A stretch of 64,000 nt of DNA from contig CM061090.1 of the NCBI GenBank assembly GCA_030770545.1, forward strand, positions 17,332,501 to 17,396,500. Direction: 5' to 3'. Shown here in pieces: positions 12,601 to 24,200 of this stretch (within the stretch, counting starts at the first letter, position 1; every line of letters starts with the position of its first letter). The stretch is from Macropodus opercularis. Its lineage: Eukaryota; Chordata; Actinopteri; Anabantiformes; Osphronemidae. The position numbers and the translations under genes were made by a program. The notes under the pieces were generated by a model. It did no database searches. It saw nothing but the letters and a program-made list of their open reading frames with translations, and had not been told where the DNA came from.

Positions 12601-15600
12601 GCTGTTTCTGTGCTATGATGTAATCTGAATCCTGACTGGAAATCTTCATATAGGTCATTTCTACGCAAGTGGTCACATAATTGTTTAGCTACGGTTTTTT
12701 CAAGAACTTTAGAAATAAAGGGCAGATTGGATATAGGCCTATAATTTGCAAGTTCTCTAGGGTCAAGAGTAGGTTTTTTCAATAAAGGTTTGACCACAGC
12801 AACTTTAAAAGCCTGTGGTACGTAGCCTGTAACCAGCGATTGGTTGATTTGATTTAATATGGACGTGCTGATTAATGGAAGAATTTCTTTGAGTAATCTG
12901 GTTGGGATTGGGTCTAAGATACAAGTAGCTGATTTAGCAGAGTTAATTATTGAAGTTAACTCAGTGTGATCTATGGGGGAAAAACAGTTTAAGTAAGACA
13001 TAGGTCTAACCAGCAGATCCAAGGCTGTTGGATCTGCAGATCGGTTTATGGCTTTTGTTGACAGAGTCTGATAGATCTTTTCTCTAATGGTTATGATTTT
13101 ATTGGTAAAGAAATTCATAAAGTCGTTGCTGCAGAGATTTAAAGGGACACTAGGCTCAACACAACTATGACTCTTAGTCAGCCTGGCTACAGTGCTGAAA
13201 AGAAACCTGGGGTTGTTTTTATTTTCCTCAATTAATGATGAATAGTATGTGGTTCTAGCAACCCGAAGTGCTTTTTTATATAGTATTAAACTGTTTTTCC
13301 ATGCTAGACAGGATTCACCTAATTTGTTTGAACGCCACAATCTTTCTAGTTTTCGAGTCCTCTGCTTAAGGCTGCGGATCTCTGAGTTATACCATGGAGC
13401 TAACCTCCTCTGATTCACTGGCTTCTTCTTCAGAGGAGCAACAGTGTCTAAAATTGTACGCAGTGAAGCTGCAGCATCATCAACAAGACAATCTACCTGC
13501 TCATGATTCAGATGACTGCTCTCCTCTGTGTAGCTACAAGGGAATGAGACAAAAGATGATGGAATCATCTCCTTAAATCTAACAACAGCATCATCAGATA
13601 AGCATCTGCTGTAATAGAACTTATTTCCAACTGTTGCCAGGTCTGTTATGGTAAATTCAAATTTTATTAGGAAATGGTCAGATAACAGAGGGTTTTGAGG
13701 GAGAACTTTTAAATGATCAATCTCAACCCCATAAGTCAGGACAAGATCGAGAGTATGATTAAGACAGTGAGTGGGTTCATTCACATGCTGACTAAAACCA
13801 ATAGAATCCAGTAGTGAATTAAATGCAATGTTGAGACAGTTACTGTCAACATCTACATGAATGTTAAAGTCACCCACTACAATCACTTTATCTGTGCTGA
13901 GAACTAAGTTAGATAAAAACTCTGAGAATTCAGTTAAGAACTCTGAATATGGACCAGGAGGACGGTAGACAACACAGAACACAACTGGTTTCTGGGTTTT
14001 ACAGTCTGAGTGAGAAAGGCTCAGAGTGAGGCTCTCAAAAGAATTATAGTTATGTTTAGGGCTAGGAATAATTAATAAATCTGAGTTATATATTGCTGCT
14101 ACTCCTCCACCTCTACCTGAACTTCTAGGAATATGATGGTTGATGTGACTGGTTGGAGTTGACTCATTCAGACAAACGTATTCATCCTGCTGCAGCCAGG
14201 TTTCAGTGAGACTAAATAAATCTATGTGATGGTCACTTATCAAGTCATTTATTAACAGAGATTTAGAAGAGAGAGATCTGATATTTAATAGACCGCATTT
14301 AATTATTTTATTGTTACTTTGTTCTGTAAGAGGAGCTGTCTTGATGTTTATTAGATTCCTGTGAATCACTCCTCTTTTATTTATTTGTGATTTATATAAT
14401 TTAGGTGGTCGGGGAGCAGACACAGTCTCGATGGGAGTGTTACAGCTACGAGCGGGTGGCGGCTGAGAGTCTGCAGAGAGGCGTGTAAGACTGCGACTCT
14501 GCGTCTTGGGCTCCACTCTGGGTCATGGTTTAGGGAGTCTAATCAACTTGGCCATGTTACTAGAGAGCAGAGATGCTCCATCCAAAGTGGGATGGACGCC
14601 GTCTCTTCTAATCAGCCCAGGTTTTCCCCCAAAACTGCTCCAATTGTCTACAAAGCCCACATCGTTTGCTGGACACCACCTAGACAGCCAGCGGTGAAGC
14701 GACGACAGGCGGCTAAACATGTCGTCGCTGGTCAGATTGGGGAGGGGTCCAGAGAAAACTACGGAGTCCGACATCGTTTTGGCAAATGAACACACCGACT
14801 CAATGTTAGTTTTAGTGACTTCCGATTGGCGTAACCGGGAGTCATTAGTTCCTGCGTGTATTACGATCTTACTGTATTTACGCTTATCCTTATGCAGGAG
14901 CTTCAGGTAAGACTGGATGTCGCCCGCTCTGGCCCCAGGGATGCACTTAACTATGACCGCTGGCGTCTCTAACTTCACGTTTCTGACTATGGAGTCACCA
15001 ATGATCAGGGTGGGTTTCTCAGCGGGTGTGTCGCTGAGTGGGGAAAATCTGTTTGAAACGTGAAGCGGCTGGTGGTGAACCGTGGGCGACTGCCTAGAAC
15101 TACGACTCCTACGAACCGTCACCCAGTCACATCCCGGCTGCTCGGGACCCACTGAGGGACGAGTAGCAGCTAAGCTAGGAGGCTCCGCACTAGCTAACAG
15201 GGCCTGGCTAGCTGACTGGTTTTCCACAGTGCGGAGCCGAGATTCCAAATCAGTCAGCCTCGCCTCCAGCGCTGCCACTATCTCACACTTATTACAGATA
15301 CCATTAACACTAATGGAGGCAGAGGACGAGCTAAACATAAGGCACACCGAGCAAGAAAAAGAAGGAGAAGACAGGGAAGCCATGGCAGAAAGTTAAGCTA
15401 GCTTAGCCGAAAAGACCAGAAAGCTACGAAATTAGCAGTGCTTTTAATGAGAGGGGAATAAGGTGCTTGAGTATTACAAGCGTGCGACCCTTAGGCACTC
15501 GAAGTAAGTTAGAAAAACAACAGTAAAGAGATAAAAGTGAGGAGGGTTGTTTAGCAAAAAACGCTGCTGCGACCAGCAACAGACCAGCAGGAAACCTCGG

Positions 15601-18600
15601 TGACAGGAAGTGACGCAATACGCTTACCGTCAGTCAGCCAATCAATTCTCCAATCTCTATTATTGAACAACTTTTTAAAACCGCTGCACACTAAAGAGTT
15701 TTCAGACTCTTCTGTTGTGTTGTCTCACAGTAGTTACATGTCCATGCTTGTATATACATGATTGAAAGCCATAAAAGTGGTAGAAAACCTATTTGACTCG
15801 AAGCCGTGAGAGAACACAGTAGCAGTACCATCTGCCCTTCTAGTCAGCGCCACGGCCCAAATATCCTATCTGAAATGTGGTTACGGTTGTCATGGTAATT
15901 GGTGCATGAGTATAAAACATGTCTGCGACCTTGAAGGACCTCTGAAGATGACAAACCTCCGAAGCCACCGGCTTTGAGCTGAGAGGTAGCGAGGAAGAGG
16001 TGGTGGTGGTGGAGGGGGGGGCAAATGAAGACAAAGGGAGGATTGGCAGCCCATTTGTGTAAAGGTTAGGGCTAGGGTAATGAATACCCTGGCTATATGG
16101 AGCTCCCAGAGTCTGCATCCCTCCAGCTGCCTATAAGCTCATTTGGAGTGACACCGGAGTAATGTCAGTGTCAAGGAAATGCGAAGAGAGGCAAAGAGAG
16201 AGAGGGAAGCAGTGCAGACCATGTCCTCTACTTCTATAGATAATCCTTTCTGCCAGGCTGCACTTATCCATAATTACTTCCCACCCCTGGTTTCCATATC
16301 TAACAGAAGGTGCAACTAATTACGTACAAACACACACCTGCAGCATATGCATGACTCGACTCTGTCGTGTTCCTGCAGACTTTTACAGAAACATACCTGG
16401 ATTCCTAAAAACAAAAACTGCAGGATTTTATCTTCCTATGTGTAAGCGCCCTGAAAAGGGAGGGATTGATATGACGCACGACACACAACAACCTTACTTC
16501 AGCTCACATGTGTAATGAGTGATAAGTAATAATAAGTAAATAAGTAATGAGTAATACAAACAAATCGATACATACATATATACATGCTCACACACTGTCA
16601 CATTACAACAACGTAACAAGCGGATATAACAACGGAGAGTGTGGCTACCGCTCACGCGCATGCCTGTTAGCATGCCACTGCTAATATAGCTAGCGGTCGG
16701 TAACTAACGTTATTCGGTAAAAGAAAACGAAACATAAAAGGCTGGAAACACTCCTCTGAACACACGTGGACTATTAAGTAACACATGTATTATTGTGAAC
16801 AATTAACATAAAGCTCCTGTACCTGAAAAGGGAGGAATTGATTTGACGCACGAAACACAACAACCTTTCTTTAGCTCACGTGTGTCGTGCGTCATATCAA
16901 TGAGTGAAGGAAGGGGCGCGGTGCGACCTTCAAAGACCCCCGTAACTTCGAACTCTGTGTTCACTTCACTATGGTCACTAACATCCAATGTGGTCCGAAC
17001 TGACATTGGCACAAACAAACGGAAAATAATTTGCCAACATTGTAAACATCAAACTACTAATAAAACGTATCTGTCCACAACATTATTCAATCTATCACAT
17101 ATGCACCCAGAAAGCGAAGAGCATTTTACAAGTAGAGTCTCTCAATGGACACGACGGACGATATGGTTTTCATTAAAAGTAGAAAAAGGTCCACATGTGC
17201 TCTGCTCAAGTCTAATCTAACGCCATCCAATCCCACTGGCCAGCCTGGATTCAAACCAGCACCTGAGCTGATCCCCTATCAGTGTGTTGCATTGAATCTT
17301 TACCCGTATTGTGTTGACTTGAGTGCTATCTTGAAGGAAGTTCCAGACGCGCGGTCCAAGCACGTCCCACAAATCAGCGAGCTCCTTTAACTTAGCCAAG
17401 GCGTCAAACGTGCTGTTTGCCTGAAACAAAAAAAAAAAAAAAAGCAAAACAGCGATTAGCAGTCCATTCATCTCGCCCTGCGGTGACTGAACCTTCGGTG
17501 TGAGCACATGAGCGTACTCCGCATCTGCCCACTTCTAATCCCTCAAGGAAATCATTACATTGCACCGCTGCCCCCACCCACAGCGACACATGTAAATGGG
17601 GTTATTTACCACAAAGACTGACTTGTAAACAATCCGACTGTGTCTGCTGGAAAGAGGGCCTCCTGCGCCAACACCGGGCCGCTTGCTGTGAAGTCGGCAG
17701 ATTTTGCTCAGATTCATTATGTATTCTCGATGTAAAATCCTCGCTGCCTGCCCTGTTGTGTGTTTTACCTACTTCTCCAAATGATGCTAATGTAAGAAAT
17801 GTCACGTCATGAAAATACTCAATAAAATACATTAATTGCATCGTGTGAACAGAACTGCCGACTATCGATTGTTTCCCCACCAGGTGGTATGTTTATGTGG
17901 CATGGAGAGTTTTGGTTTTTTTTATTTCCAGACTGCAAAGCTGGGCGTGACCTCACTGGAACTGCTCAGAACTTGAGCGTGTGGACATCAAGACAAGACA
18001 AGACAAGACAAGACAAGACAAGACAAGACAAGACAAGAATGCGTTTTCACTTTCCTCCTACATCGTCCTTTACTTTGACATGACCAATGTACTGAACTAC
18101 TTTTCAAGTGCAAGGAAAGTCGGGGGAGAACATAAATACGCCGCCGCGTTTGACTTACTTCTCTCACCAGGAGACGAGCAGCAGGTGTATCAGGTGTGTA
18201 GAGGACTTTCCCCAGCAGTAGCGGCTTGAAAGTGCTCCAAATGCTGCGGAGACCAGGTGTGCCCTCCAGGGTGTCAACAAGAGTCTGGCAAAAAGTATCT
18301 AAAGAAGAAAGGAAGAGAAGGGAAGGGGAGAAGACAGGGAAAGTCAAGTCTAGAACCTAAATATTAACTTGTCTGCATATACTGTGTACTGTATGCCCTT
18401 TCATGGAGCGGAAGAAAGGAGGAAGAAGCCATCTATACCAAATCATAGGATTCGCAGCACCGAGATGGAAATATGATAAATATTGCACATGAGCTTGAAA
18501 TTCACGTCCCTATAGCACTTTGTAAAAATGTCTCCATATGTCTAACACTTTACTGATACTTTCCTGAACTACTTTCTCAACCAAGTAACCCAACGCAAAC

Positions 18601-21253
18601 ATACAGTATTATGAGTTTACTGTAGGTCAAACCAATATGCAGTATTTATTGTTAATAATTTACAGAGTTTCCGATTAATTGACAAAAAAAGTGCCAATTA
18701 TAACCATCCAATTTAATCCGATGACATAAATTTTACTATCACATATTTGCATCAGAAAAACCCTTTAGGCTGTTTGCTGTTCTCCGAGTGGTACGAACGA
18801 ATGTCTCCCATTGGAGCTGGATTCGCCGTGACATCATCAGACAATATTCTGCCAGCCAAGATGTAAAAAGAGCTGAGTTTCATATTGGGATATATTGACA
18901 CTTGGATTGTTAGGCAGATGTTATGTGAGGACCAGCTGTCCTTTAATGAGCCGTACTGAGCCGTAGCCTGGCACTCGATGAGATAAGGGACGAGCTGTAT
19001 CGTTGAGCCTGTAAAACCTGACACGTGGTGAGGCCCAGACTTGTTGCAGCACAAGTCTCGTGAATGAAAGAGCCCCTGGTGCTGTAGATGCCACGGCCTG
19101 GTGCGTGCAGTCCCTCTGGAGGCCACGAACCCTACGCTCTGCAAGCTAAAACCAGCGTCATGGGAATCTGGGCCAGACATGTGGTGTCTAGCACACGTCG
19201 AGTGTGACACTTTAGGGAAGCTCCGTGTTTAATTTTGGCAGCGGGCACCCGTGTAGGCATGACGTAGCAGAGAGCACATCCTTATATTACCCTGACTTTC
19301 CGCTAGGAGGCTTGGAGCGTAAACGAATCCTTTCCAAGTTCGATTGTTCCTGCGTCTCAAAAGCGAAGCTGAAAAAGCATCCAATATAGTGGGAGAGTCC
19401 CAGAAGGGAGCCAGTTGATTAGAGACGGGGGCCTTGCCCCTCACGAATCAGACCACTAAGAGGTCAGCCTTTATAACACTACGCCGAAGGCAGAATTCAA
19501 CCACTCACAGGCCAGGTCCTGAGGGCCACTTTTCAGTGTAGGACCCCTGGGGAAAGCCTAAAGAAGAACACGAGGCCACTGGTGAGCCGGTGTGTTCACC
19601 CACAGCTCATCCTGGTAGGGGATGGAAAAAAACCGGAGACGCTTATTGTTCTCCATTGTTGCAGCTGATGAAACATAAAGAGTACTGGTGTTAGGAGAAG
19701 TGAGTACCAGTCGCCTGGGGGCAAAAGGCAACTATAATGTTGTATTAACAGCCAACTGTGCCACCGCTTACGTTAAATATAAGTACGGCTACTCTCCACT
19801 TGACTGTTTGGACGAGCAAGTGGGAGCAGCTCCTCCGGGAAATTGTACAGATTCAAAACCAAGCACAGAGAGACCGGGTTTGCACTAGTGTCACAGGACA
19901 GATGGCAGAAGGAACGGCCATCAGCATATAGCGTCAGGCCCTCTTTAAACAAGAGTTCAGCCCCGAGTATGTGCTTGTGTGAAGCAGAAGAAAAGAGCCA
20001 ACGTGCTGAGCAGCGGCGTGATTGGTAGTAATTTAACCTCTCTGCCAAACGTGAGAGCGGGTGGGCAGAGAGCTGAATGGGCCACAGGAGGACCTGCACT
20101 GCGAGGATCAAACCACGGACTGCGTAGACGGCCTGCGCCTGCTTTGTTCTCACTTAAAATATGTGCTTCCTGTAGTGTGGTACTTCAAACAATTAAGTGC
20201 ACTGTCTGCCGGTCAATATGGCCGGTGGTCTTTTTAATCTGTTGCCAACAGTCCCTTTGGTTTAGAGACCTGTCATGGCGAGTGCTTTTACTAGTCCTTT
20301 TTTCACACACCCCCTGCCGTCAGGACCGAAGCAACGCCTCAATCCTCCTCCTCCTCCTCCTCCTCCTCCTCCTCCTCCCCCTCCTCCTCTCCGTCTCATC
20401 TCACCAGGCCAAACATTTCCACCATCAGGGAGATTTTAGTGGTCATTTTCACTGCAATTAAATGTTAGCCTTCCTGCCTGCTGGCCATCTTTCCCAGGTG
20501 CTCGGGGAGGTCTGTGTGCAGAGAGCTAATGGCCACCCTTTAGAATGAGCCTGGCCAGCTGTTCCCTCCACGGGCCGCACAGATGCCACTTTCTGTAATC
20601 ATACCACCTGAAAGACAGATAATGTGTGCGACATACAGACACAGACGCTCCGATGCGACTCAAAGGTGTCACTTTGAAATGATACGGGTACAGTTTGTAA
20701 AACAATTGGGGGAAGAAAAAAAAAAAAAACACGTAGCCTTATCGTACTTATTCAAGTGGGATAAAAGATAATACGCAGGTCATCAATGGACAAATGGATT
20801 TCTGATGGAGCCAGAGGTCAAAAGTGGCTGATCACACTAATTAAAGCAGTGGTTTACAGTCTAGAGGTCTGCACCCGTGATGGGTTGCACGATAAATCTG
20901 AGAGGCCGTTAAGGAGGAGTCACAATTAGACAATTAAACCTGTCGGCGGCAAACTAATGCCTCGCCCCCGTCACTGCATCACCCACACTAACGGGATATT
21001 TGGGGATAAATATCTATACTCTGTCTTCACGCGTCTGTTCAGAATGCAGTGATATTTTTAGCCCTCTGTGACACGCGTGTCTATTACAGTGTCTGGCTGG
21101 ATGTGTCAGATACGAAAAAGACTGTGATCACGAGAATAAAGCGCAGCAATGAGTCACACGCTCAGACCGACACGAGACACAAACTATAGGATTCTATTCA
21201 ATAACCAGCGTGAATATAGATGCCAGAGACAAACTCACAGCCTACAGCGAGGA

Positions 21254-21284
<31 letters not shown>

Positions 21285-24200
21285 GTTTTTGATATTGTGT
21301 GTTAGAGGGCGCATCAGATTACAGAGGGCTACACCTTATCCAAAGCTGTGATCTGTATAGTTCTTTTTGACAACAGAGCTGTACTTTATTACAAAACAGT
21401 GGCACGAAGGAACAAGAGAATCTGTTCTTTACACCAGATTATAGCCACAGTCAAATAATTGCTTGGAGCCTGAAGTCAGCCCCCTCAACTTACCTGGCAA
21501 ATTTAATCAATTTGAGCAGCGCCCTGGAGACTGGCTCGGCTCAGCACCGCAGCGAGAGAGAGCAACGCTGACACGCGAGCAAATGCTAACGCCACGCGCA
21601 CACAAGCTGCCTCGCACAAACACACACACTCCAAAAAAAAAAAAAAGAAAGTCATATTGGTCCTATTTTAGGCGTTTGATGCTATGCATCAATAAGCGGC
21701 AGACCAGACAGACATGACGCGCCAGTTTAAAGGGAAGCACCGCGTGCATCAAGTCAAGTCAAGCGCCATTTATGTCGTACAAGGAATCCCATTGAAGCCC
21801 CTTTTCCCACACGAGACAGAGAGAGAGGCAGCGTTGACATTCAGTAGCAAGAAGGCGAAGCTCCCTCGCTCCTCACCACTTCAAAGACGCGTATTCTGGC
21901 AAGACGGGCTTCAGTATGAATTACAGGGATGTTCTTAAAAGTAGAAATAAAGGGTAACAATTACTAATTGTTCAAACAGACGACTGTAGGACTCTCTCAC
22001 TGCAGAGGACCCAGTGGAACAGACACCACCTATCGAATTTAACGTGAATAAAAGGCAACATGTCCGTGAAATGCTGCTGGTGTAATTAAACGCCTACATG
22101 CCTGAAGTCTGTACATTTGGTGTACGACGCTGCAGAACCACGTGGCATCACTGTTTACTGTCATGCAGGAACCGTTATAACCGGAACCAGTCTGGATAAT
22201 GACTCCGAAGTTCCCCTTCGCTTTCAGCAATTAATTGGGAAGGGAATATTACTGAGCCGTAAAGGAAACATGAGCGCTGGCCTTTATTGTTGCTATTTTA
22301 CTATTCCTTCGAGTGTACTTTTACACTTACAAAGCAGTTGTAATTGGCCATTATGCAGACGTGCTGCATATTCCAGATTCATTTAACTCTGCACAGACAA
22401 CACAACGAGATGCCACGGCAAATCCACATCAGCCATTAGCATGCTAACAGAGATGTTAGTGCTTATTCGCTTATGGATGATACAGTGTTTTTGCTAATTT
22501 GTGCTGGCACTAGCACGCGATTGCACTTTACAGTGCGACTTTGTTCTCAGCGAGCAGGTTTCTTATTAAAATCTAATTCTGTGAAGCAGGCTTTTAATGA
22601 AACAGGAAGACGTGGTCTCTAATGAGCACGAGGCTGCGAGAAGCTGCACTGAAGACGTGACTCTCAAGGGTTTTATGGAACATGCATGGACTAACTTTAA
22701 AAGCTGCCCCACCACCTGTAACTGTTTACTTATTTTTACTTCACCCTCGTCACATTCATATAATTATACGACTTTAGACCTCGTCTCTATGGGTCAAGCT
22801 CCAACTCGGTTGGAATTGGACCAGCAACCTTGCAAGTGACCGTCCTATAGTAAGTGTGTGTAGTTGGACAATAAGGTGATACTAACAAGATACATATCCC
22901 CACATGAAAACGTAGTTATGCTAGAATCAGGTGCAAATTTTACAGGATCCAAACATTCATCCCCATCAGACACACGCTTGAGTCAGGTCTCGTTTCAGGC
23001 GCGTGATTACCCATAAGTCCCCTCCCCCAGTGAGCCCCTCCAGGCAAACGCGGTCCGCCGGCATGTCTTACAAGAGAAAGTTAACCCGCACAGCTGGTAA
23101 AAAAAAAAAAAGCAGGACTGAAAGACAAAAAAAGCAGGTTCTGGGGTTTTTCATTCCAGAGACACGGCCAAAACGACGCCTGCTGTACGACGCTGCTACA
23201 GTAGATGGAAACGTCGCTTGGTTACGAACCTGTCTAGGATATGTCAGTGCAGCGCGTGGTTGTTGTTTGTTTTTTTGGTCGCAGGTCACATAAAGCTGAC
23301 CTCAAAGACAGCTCAGAAGGATTCAACCACACGTGCTCCGTGATCATTTGGCGATCGGGGGTGTGTTGTTGCGTGTTGCCTCAGCTGAAGCCTCAGGCCG
23401 TCACGAACAGGCTCCAGGCCGCAGACACTGCTTAAGGATAAGAAGCAATTTACCGGCGCGATGTTCCACAGCGATACGGCCAGATTCTCAGGTAGAGGTT
23501 GAGGTCTAGATATTCAACAGTATACAGTCCCGCAGTTCGCACCTGAAAGGAATCTTTTCATAGCGCAAAGTCTGTGGATGACTCTGGTTTCCATCATTTT
23601 TTTGTCCTATTCAATAATAATCAGTAATATGAAAGATGATGACCTCAAAAGGACCCCACGGCTCCAGGAGGACCAGAGAGTTAATTGTGCCTGTCAAAGC
23701 TGATTGCGCCGATGTTGACGCCTTTACGAGGAATAGTAAGGTCCTTTTTCAGCAGATGTCACAGTTCATGGTGGCTTTAACTTGGCTGTACTTCGGCGAA
23801 CAGCGGCTGCTCATTTTAACCACTAGAAAGCAAACTCAATCAGGTTCAGTGAAATTAATGCTGCACTGGAGAGTCGGAGTACAAATGTTCGCAATATGGT
23901 CGTCAGAGCTTCCTTTCTAAATAGCACAAAAAAACCACTTTAGAACTCTGAGAAGTGCTTTAGTGACGCCATCTGTCCTCTGTGGGAAGTTTGGCTCGCC
24001 ATATGCTCATATTTAGGACGCCATATATTTGCGCTTTATGACTCTGCGCCACCCAGAAAACAACATCAGTTTCCAGTCGGAGTAAGTGGCTCTGGACGCC
24101 GCACTCCATTAAGAAAACATCACTGCGTCAATGCGGGGATTGCGCGGCCTTCTAACAAAGCGAGAAGAGCAGAGTTCATTGGCTGCGACCGATGCCCCTC

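Larger units (their letters stand above)
10836..15650 (-). mobile_element. L2-clade non-LTR retrotransposon (LINE), apparently full length
   Basis: Minus-strand LINE with 5'UTR (about 15650-15384), ORF1 with SGNH esterase, ORF2 with APE endonuclease and reverse transcriptase, and a 580-base 3' region ending at a short AT-rich tail (TTCAATTCAACTTTATTTAT on the plus strand). No LTRs. The two ORFs have no internal stop or frameshift apart from the TGA between them, and catalytic motifs are intact, so the copy looks young. Ends are approximate: L2 elements often lack clear target-site duplications, and I could not define one. It is inserted in sense orientation in intron 10 of the ABCA4-like gene. 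A decayed relative is at 58830-59670. Confidence 0.9.
9409..17303 (-). other. Intron 10 of the ABCA4-like gene
   Basis: A 7.9-kb intron enlarged by the 4.8-kb LINE (10836-15650) and a hAT-like fragment (16450-17200). Without these it would be about 2.3 kb. The stretches 9440-10830 and 15660-16440 hold no recognisable feature apart from a short GGTGGTGGTGG/G-run near 16000-16021. Confidence 0.75.

Noticed and set aside
15082..15396. 104-codon plus-strand frame
   Set aside because: Antisense shadow of LINE ORF1.
19979..20461. 160-codon plus-strand frame with a poly-Leu run
   Set aside because: The Leu run is the (CTC)n microsatellite; the rest has no homology I recognise and lies in intron 8.
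21741..21790. CAAGTCAAGTCAAGCGCCATTT resembling the LINE tail
   Set aside because: Similarity to the 3' tail is limited to a few bases and no body sequence follows.
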